Of a stretch of DNA of 5,761 nt, positions 1 to 5,507 are shown one piece after another. Position 1 is the first letter of the stretch. Each line of letters starts with the position of its first letter. The translations under genes and the position numbers were made by a program. Source of the DNA: Myxococcota bacterium. GTDB lineage: Bacteria; Myxococcota_A; UBA9160; PR03. The notes under the pieces were generated by a model that had not been told where the DNA came from, did no database searches, and worked only from the letters and a program-made list of their open reading frames with translations. The stretch covers positions 1 to 5,761 of the forward strand of contig JALOQG010000195.1 of assembly GCA_025453505.1 (NCBI GenBank), given 5' to 3'.

Positions 1-1262
1 TCGACCTCTGCAGGTACCGTCTCGTAGACCAGCAACGGATCGACGCGCACGCCGAGTTCCCGCAGGCCTTCGACGAGTCGATCGCGCGAGAGCGATCCGT
101 GCGGAACGAGCACGCGCTGGCCTGCGAGCGCGCCGCTCTCGCGCAGCGAGGCGAGCAGTCCCTCGGCGTCGGCGCGCGTCGTCGGCACTTCGGGCGCCGC
201 GAAGCCCGCGCGCAGCGCTGCCGCCGCGGTCGCGGCGCCGACGCAGAGCGTGCGCGCGCGCAGCGCCTGCGGTTCGCGACCGGCGGCCACGAGCCGCTCC
301 GCGAGGTGCCGCACCGCGTTCGCGCTCGTGAACACGACCGCATCGTACGCAGGCAGCGCCGCCACGACCGCGTCGAAACCGGGCGCAGCGACGCCCCGCG
401 TCGCGATCATCGGGATCGAGATCGGCGCGCCGCCCGCCGCGCGGATCGCCGCCATCCACTCGCCGCTCTGCTCCGCCGGGCGCGTCACGAGCACGCGTCG
501 CGCGAAGAGCGGCGCGTGTTCCCACCAGCCGATCTCGTCGCGCAGCCGCACCACGTCGCCGACGACGATCACCGCCGGCGCGGCGAGTCCGGCCTCGCGC
601 ACGCGTTGCGGCAGCTCCGCGAGAGGAGCCGTGACGACGCGCTGCCGCGGCGTTCCGCCCTCCATCACGACCGCGGCCGGCGTCTCGGGCGCGCGCCCGT
701 GATCGATCAGCGCCGCCGCGATCTTCTCGAGATTCTTCATTCCCATCAGCACCACGAGCGTGTCGGCGCCCGTCGCGATGCGGTCCCAGCGGATCGACGT
801 CCAGGGCCGGCCCGGATCGCGATGTCCGGTCACGACCGCGAAGGACGCCGCGTGACGCCGATCCGTGACGGGGATGCCGGCGAACGCCGGCGCGGCGAGT
901 GCGGCCGTGACGCCGGGCACGATCTCGAAGGCGACGCCGGCCGCGCTGCATGCGCTGGCCTCCTCGCCGCCGCGCCCGAACACGAACGGATCGCCGCCCT
1001 TGAGCCGCACCACCATCCGGCCCGCTCGCGCGCGCGCCACCAGCAGCGCGTAGATCTCGTCCTGCGAGTCGGTCACGGCCTCGTGACTGCGCTTGCCGAC
1101 GTCGATGCGCTCGGCGTTCGCGGGCGCGAAGTCGAGCAGCTCGCGCGCGACCAGCGAGTCGTAGACCACGACGTCGGCGCGCCGTAGCGCGTCGACACCG
1201 CGCAGCGTGATCAGGTCCGGGTCGCCGGGGCCCGCGCCGACCAGCACCACGCGACCGCTCAC
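1..1262 (-). CDS. cobA-hemD: Uroporphyrinogen-III C-methyltransferase / uroporphyrinogen-III synthase fusion (3' end outside window)
   Basis: This is a bifunctional cytoplasmic tetrapyrrole enzyme; 420 residues are visible before the window edge. Residues 1-245 are a SAM-dependent uroporphyrinogen-III methyltransferase (SUMT). They show the N-terminal loop GAGPGDPDL (9-17), RLKGGDPFVFGRGGEE (86-101), PGVTAALAAPAFAGIPVTDRR (from 116) and LMGMKNL (172-178). This domain makes precorrin-2 for siroheme and cobalamin-type cofactors. From about residue 251 a HemD domain begins (RRVLVTRP, 255-262), with FTSANAV (311-317), VGAAT (341-345) and LLVYETVP (410-417). HemD cyclises hydroxymethylbilane to uroporphyrinogen III. 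HemD domains are usually about 250 residues, so roughly 80 C-terminal residues are missing here. The GTG start at 1262-1260 overlaps the hemC stop as GTGA and has GAGG at 1273-1270. Placing synthase and methyltransferase on one chain sits the haem/siroheme branch point directly after HemC. Identification is by recognised motifs and is firm. Confidence 0.96.
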   Translation of the reverse strand, partial: MSGRVVLVGAGPGDPDLITLRGVDALRRADVVVYDSLVARELLDFAPANAERIDVGKRSHEAVTDSQDEIYALLVARARAGRMVVRLKGGDPFVFGRGGEEASACSAAGVAFEIVPGVTAALAAPAFAGIPVTDRRHAASFAVVTGHRDPGRPWTSIRWDRIATGADTLVVLMGMKNLEKIAAALIDHGRAPETPAAVVMEGGTPRQRVVTAPLAELPQRVREAGLAAPAVIVVGDVVRLRDEIGWWEHAPLFARRVLVTRPAEQSGEWMAAIRAAGGAPISIPMIATRGVAAPGFDAVVAALPAYDAVVFTSANAVRHLAERLVAAGREPQALRARTLCVGAATAAAALRAGFAAPEVPTTRADAEGLLASLRESGALAGQRVLVPHGSLSRDRLVEGLRELGVRVDPLLVYETVPAEV

Positions 1263-2185
1263 GACGCGGCCTCGTCGCGCAGCGCGGCGAGGATCGCGTC
1301 GCCGCCGCGGGCCAGCACCTGCTCCGCCACCTCGACGCCGACGCGCTCGGGATCGGATCCGTGCGCGTCTGCCCGCGCGATCTGCGTCCCGTCGCCGCTC
1401 GCGACGAGCCCGCGCAGCCAGAGCGTGCCGTCGCCGCCGACCTCCGCAAACGCCGCGAGCGGCACGTTGCAGTCTCCCTCGAGCCGCGTGAGGAAGGCGC
1501 GCTCCGCGAGGATCGCGCGCTCCGCCCGGAGATCGCCGATCGACGCGAGATCGCGGGCGAGAGCGTCGTCGGCGCGCGCCTCGATCGCGAGCACGCCCTG
1601 CCCCACCGCCGGCAGCAGCAACTCCGGCGCAATCCGCTCCGTCACGCGGTCGCCGAGTCCGAGCCGGTCGAGACCCGCGCACGCGAGGATCACCGCGTCG
1701 AAGCGGCCTTCCGCGAGCCGGTCGAGCCGCGTCGTCACGTTGCCTCGCAGCGGCAGGATCTCGAGGTCGGGGCGCTGCGCGCGGAGCTGCGTCGCGCGGC
1801 GCGCGCTGCCCGTACCGATGCGGGCGCCCTCCGGCAGCGACTCGACGCGCGCACCGGACGCACGCGCGACGAGCGCGTCGCGCGGGTCCGCGCGTTCCGG
1901 AAACGCCGCGAGCACGAGCCCGGGCGCGATGCGCGCGGGCAGATCCTTGGCGCTGTGCACGGCGAGATCGGCGCGGTCTTCGAGCAGCGCTTCCTCGATC
2001 TCCTTCACGAAGAGGCCCTTGCCGCCGACCTTCGCGAGCGACACGTCGGCGAGCCGGTCGCCGCTGGTCTTCAGCGTCACGAGGTCCACCGCGACGCCGA
2101 GCCGCTGCTCGACGCGCCGCGCGACCCAGCCGGACTGCGCGATCGCGAGCTGCGAACCGCGCGTCGCGAGCCGCAGCCGCCTCAC
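1259..2185 (-). CDS. hemC: Hydroxymethylbilane synthase (porphobilinogen deaminase)
   Basis: This cytoplasmic enzyme polymerises four porphobilinogen molecules into hydroxymethylbilane on a covalently attached dipyrromethane cofactor. The 308-residue length is normal for the family. Recognised landmarks are the N-terminal RLATRGSQLA (5-14), HSAKDLP (77-83, with catalytic Asp81), GTGSARRATQLRAQRPDL (124-141, cofactor/substrate-binding arginines 129-130), LRGNVTTRLDRL (146-157) and AVGQG (193-197). The cofactor-attachment cysteine is Cys239 in LEGDCNVPLAAFA (235-247). The usual wording of that motif is LEGGC, so the Gly-to-Asp change before the cysteine is a small deviation, but the cysteine is intact. 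The GTG start (2185-2183) overlaps the hemA stop as GTGA and follows GGAGG at 2194-2190. The product feeds the HemD domain encoded by the next gene. Confidence 0.98.
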   Translation of the reverse strand: MRRLRLATRGSQLAIAQSGWVARRVEQRLGVAVDLVTLKTSGDRLADVSLAKVGGKGLFVKEIEEALLEDRADLAVHSAKDLPARIAPGLVLAAFPERADPRDALVARASGARVESLPEGARIGTGSARRATQLRAQRPDLEILPLRGNVTTRLDRLAEGRFDAVILACAGLDRLGLGDRVTERIAPELLLPAVGQGVLAIEARADDALARDLASIGDLRAERAILAERAFLTRLEGDCNVPLAAFAEVGGDGTLWLRGLVASGDGTQIARADAHGSDPERVGVEVAEQVLARGGDAILAALRDEAAS

Positions 2186-3519
2186 GCGTCCTCCGCTTCG
2201 CGATCCGGCGCGCTCGCGGGCGTATCGGCCTCGGCGCCGGGCGCCGCCGGGTCGTCGAGCGCGAAGAGCACCTTGGCGGCCTCGAGATAGGCGAGCCCCT
2301 CCTCGCGCTCGGCGCGCTCGCGAAGACGCGACACCGGCGCGTGCAGGAGCTTGTTCACGATCGAGTGCGTCAGCGCCTCGACGCCCTTCCGTTCCGCATC
2401 GCCGAGACCGAGCTTCGCGAGCGCCTTGTCGAGCTCCGACTGGCGGATCGACTCGGCGCGCGCACGCAGCCGGCGGATCGTCGGAACCGCCTGGAGCGCC
2501 GAGAGCCAGCCGTCGAAGCGCTCGACTTCCTCCTGCACGATCGCCTCGGCGCGCACCGTCTCGCGGCGACGCTCTTCGGCGTTGGCCTCGGCGACTCCGG
2601 CGAGATCGTCGACGTCGTAGAGATACACGTCGTCGAGCTGGTTCACGACGGGATCGACGTTGTGCGGCACGCCGAGGTCGATGGTGAAGATCGGACGGCG
2701 GCCGCGCTCCCGCAGCGCCTTCTCGAAGAGCGGCGCGTCGAGCATCGGCCGGTCGACGCCGATCGAGGTCATCACGACGTCGGCCGCCGCGAGCAGCACG
2801 GGCAGTTCGTCGAGTCCGTGCGCCGTCGCGCCGAAGCGACTCGCGAGATCGGCGGCGTGTTCGGGCGTGCGGTTCGCGACCGCGACGCTCGCGAGTCCCG
2901 CACCGCGCAGCGCCTCGAGCGCCGCCTCGATCATCTCGCCGGCGCCGACCAGCAGCGCGTGCTTGTCGGCCAGCGACTCGAAGATCTGATGCGCGAGGTC
3001 GACGGCCACGCGCGCCACCGATACCGGGCGCGACGCGATCTCCGTTTCGGTGCGCACGCGCTTGGCGGACGCGAAGGCGCTGGTGAAGAGCCGATTCAGG
3101 AGCGGCCCGCAGGCGCCCCCTTCCGCCGCGACCCGATACGCGTCCTTCACCTGTCCGAGGATCTGCGGCTCGCCCACCACCAGCGAGTCGATCGAGGCCG
3201 CGACGCGGAACAGGTGCCGGACCGCGTCGCTGTCGACGTGTTCATACAGCATCGCGCTCTCGGAGCGGTGATGCGGCAGCGGCGACGCCTGACCGAGATC
3301 GCGATGGAAGAAGCCACGCAGCCGGTGGCGCGCGCGCTCGAGATTCGGGGCGGTCACGACGATCTCGACGCGGTTGCAGGTCGAGAGCAGCACCGCTTCT
3401 TCGATCTCCTCGCCCTCGACGAGCTTCTGGAGCCACGGCAGCGGGTCGTTCACCGTGAAGCGCTCGCGCACCTCGACCGGCGCGGTGCGGTGGTTCATGC
3501 CGACGAGGAGGATCTTCAC
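2182..3519 (-). CDS. hemA: Glutamyl-tRNA reductase
   Basis: This enzyme reduces glutamyl-tRNA(Glu) with NADPH to glutamate-1-semialdehyde, the committed step of C5-pathway tetrapyrrole synthesis. The chosen protein has 445 residues. The N-terminal catalytic domain opens with GMNHRTAPVEVRE (7-19) and carries LSTCNRVEI (45-53), with nucleophile Cys48. It also has HLFRVAASIDSLVVGEPQILGQVK, beginning at His102, the expected active-site histidine. An NADPH-binding Rossmann domain starts around VGAGEM (191-196) and includes VANRT (214-218). A helical dimerisation domain occupies about 325-420. The last 24 residues or so form an Ala/Pro/acidic tail, probably disordered. The open frame continues upstream to 4089, but that extension is arginine-rich and antisense-like. 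GTG at 3519 is chosen because homology begins there, GGAG lies at 3530-3527, and it forms a GTGA overlap with the preceding gene. The enzyme normally works with HemL, which is not in this window. Confidence 0.98.
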   Translation of the reverse strand: MKILLVGMNHRTAPVEVRERFTVNDPLPWLQKLVEGEEIEEAVLLSTCNRVEIVVTAPNLERARHRLRGFFHRDLGQASPLPHHRSESAMLYEHVDSDAVRHLFRVAASIDSLVVGEPQILGQVKDAYRVAAEGGACGPLLNRLFTSAFASAKRVRTETEIASRPVSVARVAVDLAHQIFESLADKHALLVGAGEMIEAALEALRGAGLASVAVANRTPEHAADLASRFGATAHGLDELPVLLAAADVVMTSIGVDRPMLDAPLFEKALRERGRRPIFTIDLGVPHNVDPVVNQLDDVYLYDVDDLAGVAEANAEERRRETVRAEAIVQEEVERFDGWLSALQAVPTIRRLRARAESIRQSELDKALAKLGLGDAERKGVEALTHSIVNKLLHAPVSRLRERAEREEGLAYLEAAKVLFALDDPAAPGAEADTPASAPDREAEDA

Positions 3520-4307
3520 GTCAGCGCTCCGACGCCGACCACGACGAAGAGCAGGAACGCGAAGCCGAGCGCCGCGCGCACGGCGGCCTCGCGGCCGCGC
3601 CGGCCCAGGCGGAAACGCGCGACCACGAGCGCGAGATAGATCGCCCATGCGACGGACGACCAGATCGCGTGCGCGCCGCCCGCGAAGAGTCGGCCCGTCT
3701 CTCCTTGCGTCCACAACATGCCGGCGACGACGCCGCAGGAGAGCAGCGGGAAGCCGAACGAGAGCGCGAGCGAGTTGACGCGGTCGAGCGCCTCGAGCGA
3801 AGGCAAGCGCCTGCGCCACGCCGCGGGCCGCTTCGACTTCAGCGCGCGATCGACCGCGATGAAGAGCGCGCCCGCGAGACCGGCGACGGCCAGCAGCGAG
3901 AGACCCGCGCTCGCGAGGATCACGTGCAGATGCGGCCAGGAGGTCGCGGACGTCGGCACCGGCTCGACTCCGCGCAGCGCGAGACTGGCGTAGAAGACGC
4001 CGACGAAGGCCAGCAGTGCCATGCCTGCGGCGAGTCCCTCGAGGCGTGCGCGGCGCAGCAGCGCGAGCGACTGCAGCACCCCGATCCACGCCATCAGCGA
4101 GACCGCCGTCGGCAGGTGCGTCAGCGACGGCGGGGACGGCATCGTGTGCAGTTGCGCAAACGCAAGACCGTGCACGAATGCGCCGGCGCCGAGCAGCCAG
4201 GGCGCGGCGCGGCCGAAACGCAGCTTCGGAATCGCGATCCCGAGGATCTGCGCGAGGCCCGCCACGAGGTAGAGGGCTGCGACGAGCTGATGGAGCTCAA
4301 TGGCCAC
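3516..4307 (-). CDS. HemX-like / CcsA-superfamily integral membrane protein
   Basis: The 263-residue protein is strongly hydrophobic, with about eight likely membrane segments (approximately 6-24, 36-54, 66-86, 91-112, 127-152, 182-199, 213-231 and 242-261). It resembles the cytochrome c assembly (CcsA/CcmC/HemX) superfamily. The relevant regions are SWPHLHVILASAGLSLLAVAG (from 123), which places a conserved-type histidine at the start of a helix, and GFPLLSCGVVAGMLW (185-199). The C-terminal IYLALVVARFRLGRRGREAA (223-242) is also typical. It lacks the tryptophan-rich WWD haem-handling motif expected between about 199 and 216; that stretch reads TQGETGRLFAGGAHAIW. This fits the HemX/YpjD-like branch better than a true cytochrome c haem lyase component. 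In Bacillus, HemX is encoded beside hemA and influences HemA abundance, and the same adjacency is seen here. The GTG start at 4307-4305 has GGAG at 4321-4318 and overlaps the upstream gene by 11 bases; an ATT six bases downstream is a less likely start. Precise role is inferred. Confidence 0.85.
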   Translation of the reverse strand: MAIELHQLVAALYLVAGLAQILGIAIPKLRFGRAAPWLLGAGAFVHGLAFAQLHTMPSPPSLTHLPTAVSLMAWIGVLQSLALLRRARLEGLAAGMALLAFVGVFYASLALRGVEPVPTSATSWPHLHVILASAGLSLLAVAGLAGALFIAVDRALKSKRPAAWRRRLPSLEALDRVNSLALSFGFPLLSCGVVAGMLWTQGETGRLFAGGAHAIWSSVAWAIYLALVVARFRLGRRGREAAVRAALGFAFLLFVVVGVGALT

Positions 4308-4677
4308 GCGCGAGTCGCTCCATCTGCTCGGCGATGCGCACGGCGTCCTGGACGGACTCGAAGACGCGGAAGGCCGGCTCCCCGGCGACGACGAAGCGGA
4401 TTTCCTCGATGCACCCCGGATCGGCCGCTCCGCGACGCGCCTCCTCGAGCAGGATCTCGGCGCAGCGCTGGAGCGGCAGCGGTCCCGCGCCGAGCGCCGC
4501 CACGGCGACGGCCGTCGCGCCCTGTTCGCGCGCCGCCGCGAGACCCGTTCGGAACGCGGCGCGGACCGCATCCTCGCCGGCGGCTTTCCCTTCCAGCGAT
4601 GCAATCCGGAACGGCGCCGGATCGGCTGCGATGTCGCCTTCGCGAATCGCGATGCGGGCGCGCGGCGCGGCGCTCAT
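4297..4677 (-). CDS. Short macro-domain-like protein lacking the ADP-ribose-binding core
   Basis: The predicted 126-residue cytoplasmic protein has no signal peptide or membrane segment. Residues 8-16 (RIAIREGDI) resemble the first strand of a macro domain. Residues 38-109 resemble the macro C-terminal half: AFRTGLAAAREQGATAVAVA (41-60), a shortened GAGPLPLQRCAEILLEEA (63-80), then IEEIRFVVAGEPAFRVFESV (90-109). Complete macro domains are about 165-175 residues and carry an asparagine-rich NAAN loop and a glycine-rich loop. Both are absent between residues 16 and 38, where only about 20 residues join the two parts. ADP-ribose hydrolysis or binding is therefore doubtful. The family link is my reading of the sequence pattern, not a computed alignment. 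The ATG (4677-4675) shares a base with the gmhA stop; an in-frame GTG at 4680 would instead give a GTGA overlap. No strong ribosome-binding site is visible, so translation is probably coupled to gmhA. The frame is uninterrupted and the gene sits in a tight operon, so it appears to be maintained. Confidence 0.75.
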   Translation of the reverse strand: MSAAPRARIAIREGDIAADPAPFRIASLEGKAAGEDAVRAAFRTGLAAAREQGATAVAVAALGAGPLPLQRCAEILLEEARRGAADPGCIEEIRFVVAGEPAFRVFESVQDAVRIAEQMERLARGH

Positions 4678-5282
4678 CACGCGTCCGGAAACAGCGCCGC
4701 GTCCACCAGCTCGACGAGCGCGTGGCCGATCGCGATGTGCGACTCCTGGATGCGCTGCGTGTCGTCGGACGGGACGACCAGTGCCAGATCCACGAGCGGC
4801 GCGAGTTTGCCGCCATCGCGACCCGCGAGAGCGATGGTGTGCAGGCCGCCGGCGCGCGCCGCTACGACGGCCGCCAGCACGTTCGGCGAGTTGCCCGAGG
4901 TCGAGATCGCGATCGCGACGTCGCCCGCGCGGCCGTGCGCTTCGACGAGTCGCGCGAAGACGCGATCGAAGCCGTAGTCGTTGCCGAGCGCGGTCAGGTC
5001 CGAGGTGTTCGCGGTGAGGGCGAGCGCCGGAAGCGCGGCGCGCTCGCGCGAGAGCCGGCCGCACCACTCGGCCGCGAGGTGCTGCGCGTCGGACGCGGAC
5101 CCGCCGTTGCCGAAGAGCAGCACGCGACCGCCATTGCGGAAGCTCCCGGCCACGATCTCCGCGGCCCGGGCGACGGCGTCGGCCGCCTCTGCCGCGAAGG
5201 CGCGCTTCACGCGCGCGCTCTCCTCGAAGATCGCCCGCACGCGCTGTTCGGCAGCCTCTCGCGAGGAGGAGTCTCGAGTCAA
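4677..5282 (-). CDS. gmhA: Phosphoheptose isomerase (SIS domain, GmhA family)
   Basis: Predicted to convert sedoheptulose 7-phosphate to glycero-manno-heptose 7-phosphate, the first step of ADP-heptose synthesis for LPS core or other surface glycans. With the TTG start the protein has 201 residues, close to E. coli GmhA (about 192). Family features are a helical N-terminus (about 8-50), the SIS motif LLFGNGGSASDAQHLAAEW (55-73), LTALGNDYGFDRVF (96-109), STSGNSPNVL (127-136) for phosphate binding, and RIQESHIAIGH (177-187). By analogy with E. coli GmhA, metal/catalytic positions are His68, Glu72, Gln179 and His187, all present with the expected spacing. TTG at 5282-5280 is preferred because AGGAGG stands four bases upstream. 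An ATG at 5348 would add 22 residues of unhomologous Pro/Gly/Arg-rich sequence across that site. This is the first gene of the overlapping tetrapyrrole operon. The related DiaA-type SIS proteins are an alternative, but the metal-site residues favour GmhA. Confidence 0.92.
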   Translation of the reverse strand: MTRDSSSREAAEQRVRAIFEESARVKRAFAAEAADAVARAAEIVAGSFRNGGRVLLFGNGGSASDAQHLAAEWCGRLSRERAALPALALTANTSDLTALGNDYGFDRVFARLVEAHGRAGDVAIAISTSGNSPNVLAAVVAARAGGLHTIALAGRDGGKLAPLVDLALVVPSDDTQRIQESHIAIGHALVELVDAALFPDA

Positions 5283-5286
5283 AGCG

Positions 5287-5292
5287 CCTCCT
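5287..5292 (-). promoter_or_regulatory. Strong Shine-Dalgarno (AGGAGG) setting the gmhA TTG start
   Basis: Read on the minus strand, AGGAGG is followed by CGCT and then TTG (5282-5280) in the gmhA frame. The spacing is short (four bases) but usable. It decides the start, because the longer ATG-initiated frame from 5348 would translate straight through this site into sequence with no resemblance to GmhA proteins. Confidence 0.8.
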
Positions 5293-5321
5293 GGCCCGGG
5301 CGGGGCCGTCGCGGTCCGCGA

Positions 5322-5351
5322 TTCGTGTCGGCACGCCGATGGATTCACGAA
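5322..5351. repeat. Nested inverted repeat upstream of gmhA
   Basis: The inner palindrome is TCGGC (5328-5332), AC, then GCCGA (5335-5339). It is flanked by outer arms TTCGTG (5322-5327) and CACGAA (5346-5351), which are perfect reverse complements of each other. The right side has six extra bases between inner and outer arms, so a folded form would carry an asymmetric bulge. It lies about 40-70 bases upstream of the gmhA TTG. It could be an operator or a hairpin in the leader RNA. Short palindromes arise easily by chance in GC-rich DNA, so function is unproven. Confidence 0.4.
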
Positions 5352-5492
5352 AAACGTCGGAAATCCAGCAAGATGCAGCGTCGCGCAAGATACCGGCAGG
5401 GCTCCGGAGCGTCAAACCGGCGCGCTCGTCGTGCGCTGCACCGGGCCGGGCCCGAGACGGCACGAGGCGCTACAACTTGGCCGCGAAGCCCG

Positions 5493-5498
5493 AAGGAG
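5493..5498 (+). promoter_or_regulatory. Ribosome-binding site of trxA
   Basis: AAGGAG lies nine bases upstream of the ATG at 5508, a near-optimal Shine-Dalgarno arrangement that supports this start. Confidence 0.8.
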
Positions 5499-5507
5499 AC
5501 GAACGCG

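Larger units (their letters stand above)
5283..5507. promoter_or_regulatory. Divergent intergenic region between gmhA and trxA
   Basis: This is the only sizeable noncoding stretch in the window, about 225 bases. It should contain the promoter of the leftward gmhA-heme operon and that of rightward trxA. The middle part (about 5340-5395) is clearly less GC-rich than its surroundings, as expected of a promoter zone. I could not pick a convincing -35/-10 pair on either strand. TACAAC at 5471-5476 could be a weak -10 element for trxA but has no -35 match at the right distance. A nested inverted repeat occupies 5322-5351. GC-rich palindromic runs occur at about 5291-5300 and 5440-5455. No terminator is expected between divergent genes and none was seen. 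Confidence 0.6.

Noticed and set aside
99..1187. Long open frame on the plus strand opposite cobA-hemD
   Set aside because: Its translation is dominated by Arg, Ala and His with no family resemblance. It is the antisense shadow of a motif-rich gene in very GC-rich DNA, where stop codons are rare.
1361..3639. Several long plus-strand open frames opposite hemC and hemA (1361-2290, 1425-2687, 2341-3639)
   Set aside because: Their composition is low-complexity Arg/Ser/Ala and they lie antisense to well-recognised enzymes. I saw no ribosome-binding site or domain supporting them.
3520..4089. N-terminal extension of hemA to an upstream start at 4089
   Set aside because: It is arginine-rich out-of-frame translation of the HemX-like gene. 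HemA homology begins exactly at the GTG at 3519.
4308..4604. N-terminal extension of the HemX-like protein to 4604
   Set aside because: The added residues are Arg/Ser-rich translation of the macro-like gene in another frame. The membrane protein begins naturally at GTG 4307, with GGAG upstream.
5440..5455. GC-rich palindromic run as a possible terminator
   Set aside because: It has no following T-run on either strand and lies between divergent genes, where no transcript is expected to end.
4678..5463. Minus-strand frame from 5463 leading into the macro-like gene
   Set aside because: It is an arginine-rich shadow of gmhA. Only the part from 4677 (or GTG 4680) has family resemblance.
5471..5476. 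TACAAC as a -10 promoter element for trxA
   Set aside because: It matches the consensus at only four of six positions, and the sequence 17 bases upstream is GC-rich with no -35 resemblance.
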